Source: Ustilago trichophora (Eukaryota; Basidiomycota; Ustilaginomycetes; Ustilaginales; Ustilaginaceae). Taken from it: 64,000 nt of DNA. Positions 1-9,954 of this stretch are shown piece by piece; within the stretch, counting starts at the first letter, position 1; the number at the start of each line of letters is the position of its first letter. The notes under the pieces were generated by a model. It saw nothing but the letters and a program-made list of their open reading frames with translations, had not been told where the DNA came from and did not search any database. The position numbers and the translations under genes are program-made. The stretch lies in the NCBI GenBank assembly GCA_900323505.1, contig OOIN01000007.1, forward strand, positions 1,426,001-1,490,000. The letters are read 5' to 3'.

Positions 1-1149
1 GTCTACGTAGCCTTCAGCCTCGGCGCATGGTGCATCAACGCCTTTGGAGTGCGACTCCTCGACACGCTCAATCGCACCGCTATGATCTGGAGCCTGTTGG
101 GTGCGCTGGTCATTATGATCACCTGTCTGGCTAGAGCAACACCCAACTATCAGGATGCAAAGTTTGTCTTTGGCAAATTCGTCAACGAGACAGGATGGAA
201 CAATGGCGTGGCGTGGATCTTGGGTTTGCTACAGGCAGCCTTCTCGTTGTTGGGTAGCGATGGAGCAACGCATCTGATCGACGAGATAGATCAACCGTCG
301 GTGAATGCGCCTAGGGCAATGATTTTGGCCGTAGCGATTGGTGCCAGTTCGACGTTTATCGTGTTGATGGTCTTCCTCTTTGTTCTCAAAGACTTTGATG
401 GTGTTATCAGCAGCCCAGCGGGGCCGCTGTTGGAGATCATTTATCAGGCGGTTGGAAATCGAGCAGGGGCAGTATGCTTGCTCATGTTCCCCGTATGCTC
501 AATGGCCTTTACTGCCACAGCTTTGCTCACCACCAGCTCACGCATGACTCAAGCTTTTGCAAGAGACAAAGGTCTACCCTTCTCCAACATCCTCGCCCGC
601 ATCAGCGCCCGAAACGAAGTTCCCATCCCTTCCCTCATCCTTACCACCTTTTGGGTCATCATTTTTGGCTGCATCTACCTCGGCAGCTCCAGCGCTCTCA
701 ACGCTATCCTTTCCTCATCCGTTGTCCTTCTCCAATTCTCCTACATCATCCCCATCACCCTTTTACTTCTTAGAGGTAGACAGGTGCTGGATGACGAAGC
801 AAAGGATGGTAAAAGACGCTTCGATTTGGGTCGACTTCTCGGCCCGGTGATCAACATCTTTGCGGTACTCTTTGTACTGTTCACAGACGTATTTTTCCTC
901 TTCCCCCCCGAATTGCCGACAACGGGAAGCAATATGAATTATACAGTGGTCGTGGTGGCTGTAGTGGCACTGATGAGTGGTGTTGCATGGGTAGCACTGG
1001 GGAAGAGAGAGTTCAAGGGTCCGCTGGATCTGGACGAAGTGCTATTCAGGACAAGAGGTTTCGGTAGGTTCGACGCTGAAGAAGCGAGTGCAACTACCAC
1101 TGCAGAGAACTCTGCCGTCATTGGTGCAGAGGCCGAGAAAGCAAACTAA
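1..1149 (+). CDS. APC-superfamily permease (choline/GABA/amino-acid type), 3' part
   Basis: The reading frame is open from the left edge of the window to the TAA at 1147-1149, so the N-terminus lies outside; about 382 residues are visible. They form a polytopic membrane protein with roughly eight hydrophobic segments. The stretch SRMTQAFARDKGLPFS, about residues 180-195 of the visible part, is the conserved cytoplasmic signature after TM8 of the fungal amino acid/choline transporter family (Hnm1, Uga4 and relatives). An upstream loop with GSDGATHLIDEI also fits this family. The protein should sit in the plasma membrane or vacuole and import a small nitrogen compound; the substrate cannot be read from the sequence. 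The tail is hydrophilic and Ala/Glu-rich. The first in-frame GTG at 49 is not the true start. Confidence 0.88.
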   Translation, partial: VYVAFSLGAWCINAFGVRLLDTLNRTAMIWSLLGALVIMITCLARATPNYQDAKFVFGKFVNETGWNNGVAWILGLLQAAFSLLGSDGATHLIDEIDQPSVNAPRAMILAVAIGASSTFIVLMVFLFVLKDFDGVISSPAGPLLEIIYQAVGNRAGAVCLLMFPVCSMAFTATALLTTSSRMTQAFARDKGLPFSNILARISARNEVPIPSLILTTFWVIIFGCIYLGSSSALNAILSSSVVLLQFSYIIPITLLLLRGRQVLDDEAKDGKRRFDLGRLLGPVINIFAVLFVLFTDVFFLFPPELPTTGSNMNYTVVVVAVVALMSGVAWVALGKREFKGPLDLDEVLFRTRGFGRFDAEEASATTTAENSAVIGAEAEKAN

Positions 1150-1381
1150 CTTGAATAGGATAGATTCCAACGATGGAAAGACATCATATATGTGAATCAT
1201 GCACTGTAGATTGGTGTAGAAACGCAACAGTTCTCAAAACCGGACATCACACACATCAGCAGGGTGTTGGAGAGTGAAGAACGACTCTACGCACCGAGAA
1301 GAGTCAACTGTACAAATACAAACTGCATTGCAAAACGTTCAAACTTGAAACCCTCTTACTTCTTCCCCCGTCTCCCCCTCA

Positions 1382-4300
1382 TCAATTCTTCTTACTAGCC
1401 GATTTCTTCACTGGCCTAGCAGAGGGCATTTCTACATCGGTCCCACTGGCGCTGACTCCTGATGTAGAAGGCTTTCTCTTCTTGCCCGCCGTATTCCACG
1501 ATGCGTTATTCTCGGGTGGGCTAGCAGTGCTCGAGCTGGTCCCCGAGGCACTACCAGATCCACCTACTTCCTGAGCATAGATTCCAGGTGCATCATTGGC
1601 ACCCACCCCAGCAGCTCCGTGCAGGAACGCCGCCGTAGTCGCCGGAGAGAAGGCAAAACTGGGACTCTCGCCATATGGCGTCATCGCCGTCGCCCCAGTC
1701 GCCGCCGAAGCATGGTTGGAGAGCGGGCTAGTCACTCCTCCTCCGGGCGCTTGGGAAGAGTCCACAAATTGACTTAAAAATGAGTCTACGTCGAAATCGT
1801 CCATCCCCCCACTCGCTCCGCCTCCGCCTGCTGCTGCTGCTGCTGTTGTGGGTGGAGTGGCTCCCGATGGTCCTCCGGGATACTGCTGCTGCGTCGCGTT
1901 GTCAAGCGTGTTTATGCCCGCACCAAATGGTTCTGTTGCAGCTGCGTTTGGCCACGAACCGGCGCTGGACAGCGGTTGCGAGGGTTGACCTCCAATGCTT
2001 TGCAAAAGATTGGGATTGGTCTGTAAGCCTTCGATGAGAGAGTTGATGCTGTTGGTGACCTGGTCGACGTTGTTGGATGTATCGTGGAGGTCACGCGTGG
2101 CCCTGGAGAGTGAGAGGGCGAGCTGCTGGTTGTTGCTACCGTCATCGGCGAGAGCGCTGTCGAACAGGCTAGCCGAGCCTTTGGTGGGGGAAGAGATGTT
2201 GAAGCTGTTGCTGCTGCTGCTGCTGCTGCTGTTGTTGTTGTTGGCAGCACCGGCGTTGAAGTTCTGTCGAGCAGGAGACTGGACAAGGGCCTGAGAGATG
2301 CCTGCGATTCTGGCGAGTGCATCGGCGTCCAATCCTAGTCCCTGGTTGTTGTGGGTCGATTGCTGCGCAGAAGCATTGCTGCTGGAGCCAGTGGAGGAAG
2401 GGAATGCAGAGAAGCGCGATGAGAAATCATCGACGTCTGCATTGCCGGTTCCTCCACCAAAGTAGTCTGCGCCATTGTCGGTGCTATTCGCTCCACCAGC
2501 GCCACTGCCTGCACTAGCCAGGGCCTGCTGAAGCGCGGCTACCATCTGCGGGTCCAACTTCAACCCACCTCCCGAAGCAGGACCAGTCGACTTGGACCCC
2601 TGATTGGCCAGACTAGCACCAAACAGACTGGCCAGCCAAGCATTGCCTTCGCCTGAAGCTAACGCATTGAGCACCTGGTTGCTCGCCTGCGATGACAACC
2701 TTCTGGATCCACCTGGTGTTGATACGGCTTCCGACAGTTGCCTGCTGAAATCATTGGCGCTGGTGCTGTTGGGCGGAGAGCCAATCTGAGTAAACCTCGA
2801 CCCGCCATTGTTGGAAGGACTCTGACCCTTGGGTGAATCTCCACTGCTGGCTTCCTGGAATCTGAGGTGAGAAGGCATCTCTTCGATCTCTTCTTCATCC
2901 GTGGGCAGCTCCAACCCCTCGAGGCCACGCACGGCAGAGGAAGAGGAGCCATCCTCGATCATGAGTCGACTTTTATTACGCTGCTGTTGTGGGCGAACAC
3001 CGACCCTTCGACCTCCGCCGCGACCTTTACCCGAAACCTTTTTACCCTGTACAGGCGTTTCGGCATCTTCCTGGTTTCCAAAGACCCCAGCCAAGAAACG
3101 AAGAATTTTGTTGATCGTCTCCTGTTGACGCTTTGCACGTTGTCGAGACTCAACTGCTTCCTGCCAGAGATTCTGGTTCGAGTTTTGCAGATGACGCAGA
3201 TCGGCGCTGATGCTAGTCTGAGCATTCTTGATTGCATTGATGGCATTCAACACACTAGCAAGCTGAAGCGCACCATCGCCATTGGCATCGACACCGACGC
3301 CTTTGTTGCCAAAGTCGGTCCTCATGAGTGCACCTGCATGCATGAGCTCCTGACCCGTGGTTGCGCTTGCTTCGCGCTCGCCGTGCGTCTCCTTATCGTC
3401 GCGGGGGCCCTTTTTGCGCTGCACTTTGGACAACCAGTCGGGATGGTCCCTATGGAAATGCGGGTTGGAAAATTCCCACAGCTCGCTTTCCTGAGGAGAG
3501 TCGTGTTTGAGTGCGCCCTGCTGGAGATGGGGCACCTTGTGGAAACCGTACATGTTGAGTTGACGGACAAAGGACGAGAATCGATTGTGCTTGAAGAAGC
3601 GCGGTAGAACTTCATCGCCAAAACGGACGTGGTTGGGGACAAAGAAAGAGGCACCGTCGGGAGACCATCGAATGAGCTCGTCGGTGTTGGGATCGTCGAC
3701 CATGCTGCGTAGCTTATTTAGAAAGGCAGGGTTGTTCTTGTTGGTCGGGATAGCACGCAGGCTGTCTGAAGCGGAAAAGCCAGAGCCGGAGCCAGAGGCG
3801 GATGCATTGGAGCTGGAAGCAGCAACAGCCGTTGAGACGTTAGGAGGCAAGGTGCCCATTCCAGCGACGACGGGAGCCATCTTGGGAGTTGTGGTAGCTG
3901 GAACCGAAGTAGCATCGGAAGCAGCCGAAGTGGAAGCGACAGAAGCTGTGGCCGATGGAGCCGAGGTCACATCGGTTGGCTTGACGACCGGAGAGGGTGT
4001 AGGTGGCGATATTTTGGCCTGGAACGGCTGAGGTGAGTTGGATGGAGGACGGAAGGCCTGTGGAGGTGAGCTATATGAGGCACCGGGGCCAATATTGTGA
4101 AGATGGTTGAGACCGAAGCGCTGTGCTTCCTCGGGGGTCATTGTACCAAGTAGGGGCAAGCTGAGACGAGGATCGGCAGCATTGTTGGGCAAAGTAGCCG
4201 AAGCTACAGGACTGATGGCCTTGAGAGGAGCAGCTGCATCTCCAATGACATCGGCTGCGACGAGATCGGGAGCAGGATGAGAGACGGCTGAGACGGCCAT

Positions 4301-4570
4301 TTCGACGTCTTCTGTTGTTGGATCTGATACGGTGGCAGGGGCAGGTGCGGGAGTGGAAGAAGGAGTGTTTGAGGCAGTCGTTGATGTGGATGCGGATGCT
4401 GTGGAAGGAAGTTGTTGTGCCCTCACGGGCGCCTTTGTTGAAGTGGTGGTAGGTGTTGTTGGAGTGGAGGTAGAGGCGGATGTGGAAGTGAAAGTGGAAG
4501 TGGATGTGGATGTAGGAGGAAGGTCTGTGAGAGGGATAGGAGTCGAGGCAGGGGATGTCGAGTTGGACAT
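1382..4570 (-). CDS. HSF1: Heat shock transcription factor (HSF family)
   Basis: This 1062-residue single-exon protein carries one canonical HSF-type winged-helix DNA-binding domain at about residues 278-388. It begins NPAFLNKLRSMVDDP and includes RFFKHNRFSSFVRQLNMYGF, the recognition-helix block. A heptad-rich segment at about 433-503 fits the HR-A/B trimerisation coiled coil. The N-terminal 270 residues are Ser/Thr/Ala/Pro-rich, and the C-terminal 550 are Gln/Asn/Ser/Gly-rich, as expected for activation regions. The last residues are basic (KKRKPS, KKSASKKN) and could act as a nuclear signal. In fungi this family binds nGAAn repeats and drives chaperone genes, and is usually essential. Fungi also have Skn7/Sfl1 proteins with related domains; no response-regulator domain is visible here, which favours true HSF. 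Confidence 0.93.
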   Translation of the reverse strand: MSNSTSPASTPIPLTDLPPTSTSTSTFTSTSASTSTPTTPTTTSTKAPVRAQQLPSTASASTSTTASNTPSSTPAPAPATVSDPTTEDVEMAVSAVSHPAPDLVAADVIGDAAAPLKAISPVASATLPNNAADPRLSLPLLGTMTPEEAQRFGLNHLHNIGPGASYSSPPQAFRPPSNSPQPFQAKISPPTPSPVVKPTDVTSAPSATASVASTSAASDATSVPATTTPKMAPVVAGMGTLPPNVSTAVAASSSNASASGSGSGFSASDSLRAIPTNKNNPAFLNKLRSMVDDPNTDELIRWSPDGASFFVPNHVRFGDEVLPRFFKHNRFSSFVRQLNMYGFHKVPHLQQGALKHDSPQESELWEFSNPHFHRDHPDWLSKVQRKKGPRDDKETHGEREASATTGQELMHAGALMRTDFGNKGVGVDANGDGALQLASVLNAINAIKNAQTSISADLRHLQNSNQNLWQEAVESRQRAKRQQETINKILRFLAGVFGNQEDAETPVQGKKVSGKGRGGGRRVGVRPQQQRNKSRLMIEDGSSSSAVRGLEGLELPTDEEEIEEMPSHLRFQEASSGDSPKGQSPSNNGGSRFTQIGSPPNSTSANDFSRQLSEAVSTPGGSRRLSSQASNQVLNALASGEGNAWLASLFGASLANQGSKSTGPASGGGLKLDPQMVAALQQALASAGSGAGGANSTDNGADYFGGGTGNADVDDFSSRFSAFPSSTGSSSNASAQQSTHNNQGLGLDADALARIAGISQALVQSPARQNFNAGAANNNNSSSSSSSNSFNISSPTKGSASLFDSALADDGSNNQQLALSLSRATRDLHDTSNNVDQVTNSINSLIEGLQTNPNLLQSIGGQPSQPLSSAGSWPNAAATEPFGAGINTLDNATQQQYPGGPSGATPPTTAAAAAGGGGASGGMDDFDVDSFLSQFVDSSQAPGGGVTSPLSNHASAATGATAMTPYGESPSFAFSPATTAAFLHGAAGVGANDAPGIYAQEVGGSGSASGTSSSTASPPENNASWNTAGKKRKPSTSGVSASGTDVEMPSARPVKKSASKKN

Positions 4571-5360
4571 GATCCCTTTGAGTGCCGTGGAGCGAGCTTT
4601 ATGCTCGGCTCTTTATGTTGCAGAGTGTATATGAAATGCTTGGATGCGATGGAATGGTGTGAGGGAGAGAAAAGGAGCGACGACGTGGAATTGCACTCAC
4701 GAGAGGACAAAAAAAAAAAAAACTCTGTCAAAAGAGTGCGCATCATCACACTCCGTCCGCCTGCAGCACCGAGCGCATAACGGACAAAAAAAAACCCTCC
4801 TTTTTTTCAAAAATATTTTTATAGCGATCCGCAGATTGCATTAAAAGCACTTCCGTGTCACGGTTCAATACCACAATACTATATGAGCTTGATTCGGAAG
4901 GCTAACCGAACATATTCTGAATGTACCGATGCAAAGGAGAGCAGATTGTTTGTTCGTTTATGCGATACGGTCAAAATCGAACCAGACACAGAACAGAGAG
5001 GAACATGGTGGGTCGCACGTTGAAGCCAAGACCAATCCACGAGCATCGGAGATCGAAGCTAGTACAACCAGCTGCGTGGAACGATCGTGAGCGCGACCAC
5101 AACCCTGCATCCTAACCCACTCGTTGAAAAGGAGGAAAGCAAGGGGGGCTGCGATCGTCGGGACTGGGATAGGAAAGGATGTTGTTTGCTGTTTGCGAAG
5201 TGGAACGGTTTAATTCGGTTTCGCGGCGGCTGCATAGTTGAGCGTGCATACAGTGCATCTGGCACAAATTGGGCAGCAAGAGGGTAGCATTGCAACGTAG
5301 TTGCGCTTGGACCAGTAAAACCAAAACACCGACATGACCGATCAAAGCAATGCGTAAGGG

Positions 5361-5394
<34 letters not shown>
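5361..5394. repeat. GA dinucleotide microsatellite
   Basis: An almost pure GA run, interrupted once by AAA, about 0.8 kb upstream of the HSF start codon. Confidence 0.9.
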
Positions 5395-5748
5395 AATAGA
5401 GGGAGGAGGGAGCTGCAATGCTGCATCCGATCTTGCATCCCAATTTTGCTTCCCACCTTTTTTTTTCCGCTCCTGCTCCACTTGTGTGAGACAGCATGAC
5501 GAAACAGACGATACTCACTGTTGTAATACAACTCGTCGTGATCAAATGTCACCAGTGTCATGCAATCTGATTCACTAGCCTCCACCTTTAATTTGAGCCC
5601 AATTTGGGTCTAGAACCTTAATTTTTTTATTTTAGACGCTCGATCGGGTTACTGCTTCCGAAGCATACAACGGCCTTACTGTAGTTACAGTACACACGTT
5701 ACAACCACCCGTGTCAATCCTCAAGCATCGGATGCTACATCCAACCCA

Positions 5749-5783
5749 CATCCTACTCCTACATCCTACATCCTACATCCTAC
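5749..5783. repeat. Short tandem repeat, unit ACATCCT
   Basis: Three perfect ACATCCT units at 5761-5781, flanked on the left by degenerate copies of the same word. It lies between TACTGTA-type words in the HSF upstream region. Confidence 0.8.
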
Positions 5784-6411
5784 CGTACATTCCATAATAC
5801 ATATCTCAAGTCATCGTCCATTACGGCGTCTTCTTTTTTCGCCTCTTTGAAGTTACAGTATACGGCATTGACTAGACTAGGCTGAGAACGAATTCGCAAA
5901 ATCCTTCTCCGGCATACAGTAGATGCAACGCTTGGGCGAGGGTTTGGCAGCACTACTGTAGTGAGTTAGCAAGTCTTGCACTTTTTGCATTCAACGTGTC
6001 TCGAGATGCTAGCGGATCGGCTCTGACATGTGTCAACTCCGCTAGACCATCTTGCATTTGCAAGCCGGGTCCACCGACAAAAACGGATGCACGCGTGCAG
6101 AGAACCTTCTAGATCTCTCTCTCTCTCTCTCCCTCCACATGCTCTCTGATGGCTTCCCATCCCATCTTATCGCGATCCGCCTTTTCCAGATTTCGCTATC
6201 GCAGCTAATATTCATACACACCATCAAACCACACGACACAACTGATCTCACGCTGCAATTGTGAAAAAGAAGCACAAAAAAAAAGTCCGTGATTGATATC
6301 AGCAAGAGAGACAAATGGAAGAGAAAAAAACGAGTGTGGATCAACAAATAGACAATATCCCTTTTGAGCTCTGCTCAGCCATGCTGGGCCTTTATGTCGC
6401 AAATTCAGACA

Positions 6412-6715
6412 TCATGCCTGTGCGCCTCCTGAAAGCGTATCGTCAATCGCCTTGTTGATCATCTGCTTCTTGGACGACAGATCTGCGTTCGGATATGCTC
6501 CCACCAATGCCTCGCGGACCGATCGCTTGGTCACGTTCATCAAGCTCGGCTGGTTGGCCAGGTACGTCTGCACCGAAGACTTGATCTCCTCGTCTGTCGG
6601 ATCCGATGCGTCGTTGATCGGAAGCGCTCGCGGCACAGGCGCGGCAGCGAAGGGATTTGAGGCGTTGAGCGCAGAGTAGGTCGAAACCGGGCGCGCTCCC
6701 ATTCCGCTTCCTCCA

Positions 6716-6748
<33 letters not shown>

Positions 6749-9700
6749 GCTCCATCTTGCTGCGCCCAAATGTTGCTACCCGTGTTCTGCTGCGACAGTG
6801 GCATCGCCATTCCGATATCAGATCCCGCAGGCGAGTGCGTCACTGCCAGAGGGTTGGGCAGCATCGGTGGCATCCCGTACATCGAGGCTGTCGAGTTCAT
6901 CATCGGGTTCGGCATACCATACATCGAAGCCGACGAGCCAGGCATGCCGTACATCGATCCCATTCCGGGCATCCCGTACATCGACGGCGTGCCTCCAAAC
7001 ACCATCGAAGGTGCCTGAGATCCACCCATCTGCGAAAGTGCTGCTGCCGATGCTTGTCTCGAATGAACTGGCTTTTGGATGACGTTGGTGTTTTGGTAAT
7101 AGTCTCCCAAGCCCTGTCCATAGTCCGACCCGGCCACGCTGCCGGCATACGCGCTGCCAGCCTTGTACAGACTAGGTGGCCCACTGTGCAGGATGGCTTG
7201 CGAGTTGCCAAACGGTCCACTGGCACCCGTCATGCCCGATCGGATCGAAGGAGCCGCTCCCTCCTCCCACACCTCGCGCTGGTATTCGCTGAAGCGCTTG
7301 ACCGGGATCATCGTGTCGTCGTACGGCTCGTCGTCGGTACCAGCCACAATCTTCTTGTTGCCCTTTTCTCCGACCACGATACGCGTGTTACCCCACGAGA
7401 AGTCGTCCATGTGCCAGAACGAGTAGATAGGCAGGAAGAACGAGAACACGGGGTATGCCAGGATGTAGATGATGAGCCAACCAATGTACTGCCACTGTCG
7501 CTTGAGCAAGAACAGGATCGCCTGCAGACCGTATACGGCTGCAATCATGGCAATCGAGATGTAAGGAATGGCTGCCGTCTTGGTGGCGACGGTGACAATG
7601 AGATAAACCAAATAGACAGCGGTGGCGGGCAGAATAACGGTACCAAGCAAATCGATAAACACGATAAAGCGCATCGAGAACAAGCAGAAACCGCAAAGCT
7701 CAGGCATGAGCACCAGCTCAGCCAGATTGTGCACCGTCGAGTTGATCCATCGTCGACGCTGCGAGAGCAATACCCCGAAGCGTTCGGGAGCGCTCGTCAG
7801 CGCCTTGGCATCAGCGATAAACTTGGTGCGGAAGGCAGGGAAGTTCTTGAGTACCAGCGTAGTCAGGTATCGATCCTCACCGAGATGCAGCAGATTCTTC
7901 TTGTGCAACGTATCGACGCGGTTCTCCGAATAGTCGTCAATGATGCGATTCGAGATGAAAAGCGGTCGACCCTTGTCCGAGCTTCGAATGCGGTACAGCG
8001 AGAAACAACCGGGAAGACACGTGACACTGCCGAAGAGCGATTCGAAGGCTTTGGCGAGGTGATGCGAAATGTAATATTCGTACACCTGAATCATGGTCCA
8101 CCAAGAGCCCTCGGCGTTATCCAGCGTCGTCTCTCCACAAATGGCAATGATCCTCGAGTCGTCGGCACAGTTGGCCACCAGTCTGTTGAGACCATCCGCC
8201 TCAACGCGTGTATCGGCATCCACCATGAGAATGTACTCGTAGAAAGCGGGGTCGATACCGATGACGTTCTTCATCTGGTGATAGATCTCGAGCTCTAGCG
8301 GGAACATGGGTGCATCAAAGTGGACACGATTGAGGTAGCGCATGAGCAAGATCTGCGAATCACGCTTACCGCGGTTACCGGGACGCGAACGTTCGCTGGG
8401 ACGACCGACCTTGACGACGACAATGTAGGGAACAACATGACCTTCAAACTCGTACAAGCCCGAGTAGACCTTGGCATAGTTGAGCTGCTTGGAACCTTCG
8501 GCGACCGACTTGAACATGAGCGGCTCTGGGTCGATCTTGGGGTCAACGCCGAGAATGTCGAGTACGATGCGAGGAGTGGATCGGTCGTTTCCACTACCAA
8601 CAATCATACCGTCACAAATAAGGAAGAGGAGCTTGCGCTTGTCGTCGTACTCGAGCCCTGCAAGTGAGTCGATGGTCTTGCGAAGTTCTTCCTCACCTTC
8701 GGTATAACAGGGGACCTGGCAAATGACGAACTTGTCCTGCTGTTCGGGTGTTCGCTTGGTGCCGAGTTGCAGGGCAGCAATGAACTTGGCCAAGACGGTG
8801 GTGACGAGCAGTACCGAGAAGGCAAGCAAGAGATAGTTCTGGACCTCGCAACGCGGCGTGTCACGGAAGTCGGTCTTGCCAACGTAGAAGACATTGTCGA
8901 GACAAGCCTGGGTGGCACCACGGTAGGTCTCGTTGAATTGGCTCATGGCAGATTCGAAATCACCAGTGATATCACCTCCCGCCTGCTGCTTAAAAAGAGA
9001 GGTGATGGACTGGTCGAGGAAAGAGTAGGCGGGGTTGGTCTGGTAGATGGAGACGGTGTTGAGGTAATCCGAGATATCGTAGACCTTGCTGTTGATGATA
9101 GCCCATTGTCTCCACTGACCCTGATTCTCGATGTCCTTCTTCGAGTAAACGTAGTAACCTTTTTTGAGCTTCTTCGCGAAAGGAAGGAAGCGGTCCGGGT
9201 ACCAGTTGACGTTGTGTAGTTTGGACGAAGCATCACCCTGCAAAGGACCCGAGGTGTGGACGGCCTGGGCGATGGCGGGGGTGTTGTTGGCAGTGGGCAA
9301 GAGTGCAAGCGCGGTGTCGGAGACAAGCGACTGGCACCCGACGGTGAGAGGGACGGGGAAGTACTCGGTGAGATCCTGACCGGCAAGTTGGAGCATGAGA
9401 TCGGAGCTGGTCTGCAAGTTGGTGATGTCGGAGTGGTCGCCCTTGTAGAACTTGGAAAAGTCGTAGACGGTGCCGCGGATAGCAGCATAGTAGTCATTCT
9501 GACCTGCGTGCTGGCTGAGCTGGCTCTCATTCCAGGCCTTGTCATAGTCGGGACAGAGGAGACGACCGAAAGCGATAATGTAGAAGAGGATGATGGCGCA
9601 AAGCCAAAAGATGATGGCGCAAATGGTGAACTTTTCCCGCCATGCCATCTGAACATCGGGACGCTTCATGCCACCGCATTTTGATAATGCGAAAGAAGGG

Positions 9701-9954
9701 ATCCACCAAGTGGTAAACCAAGTGAGACGAACCCACCATTTGCGGACGGAAGTGGTAGGGACCTCTTCGACGGCATCGATGGGGCGATTTGCGATGTCAT
9801 CCTTTTCCAGAGTTCCGATCAGGGCAGGATTGGCTTCACCGTATGCTCGCTTGTCGTAGTCCGACTTGAGACCGGCGGTTTCTGCGAGAGGGTCGTTGGG
9901 CGAGAAGGTCTCAAGCGGTGTTGCAAAGGGGTCTTGTGCGTTCTTGACCGACAT
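6412..9954 (-). CDS. Chitin synthase, class V/VII type without myosin motor (Chs6-like)
   Basis: This 1180-residue integral membrane protein polymerises UDP-GlcNAc into chitin. Visible in order: a hydrophobic segment at about 108-127; two cytochrome b5-like stretches near 153-175 and 281-300; the GT2 catalytic core with MVDADTRVEADG near 576 and EDRYLTTLVLK near 691; the family signature QRRRW near 730; three or four C-terminal membrane spans; a low-complexity segment with four MYGMP units (about 990-1035); a run of 13 Ala near 1070; and a DEK_C domain at about 1120-1175. The DEK_C domain and the LCGFCLFSMRFIVFIDLLG stretch after QRRRW point to class V/VII rather than class IV, but the N-terminal myosin head of class V enzymes is absent. 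By architecture it resembles U. maydis Chs6; I cannot confirm orthology. Secretory vesicles and the plasma membrane at growth sites are the expected location. Confidence 0.95.

Larger units (their letters stand above)
4571..6411. other. Intergenic region upstream of the HSF gene and downstream of the chitin synthase gene
   Basis: I see no convincing gene in these 1.84 kb. They hold an A14 run at 4709-4722, a GA microsatellite at 5361-5394, a CT microsatellite at 6114-6132, tandem ACATCCT heptamers at 5749-5783 and a tight cluster of five TACTGTA/TACAGTA words between 5678 and 5960. The part nearest 4570 should contain the HSF promoter and leader; the part near 6411 should hold the 3' end of the chitin synthase transcript. 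Confidence 0.6.

Noticed and set aside
2867..3607. 246-codon open frame antisense to the HSF gene
   Set aside because: Mirror of the HSF DNA-binding region; no domain of its own.
6757..8298. 513-codon open frame antisense to the chitin synthase
   Set aside because: It lies wholly inside a clearly identified gene on the other strand; the translation is Arg/His/Val-rich without any domain.
6412..9954. Class IV (Chs3-type) chitin synthase
   Set aside because: The DEK_C domain at the C-terminus and the sequence after QRRRW fit class V/VII better, although the absent myosin head makes the overall size like class IV.
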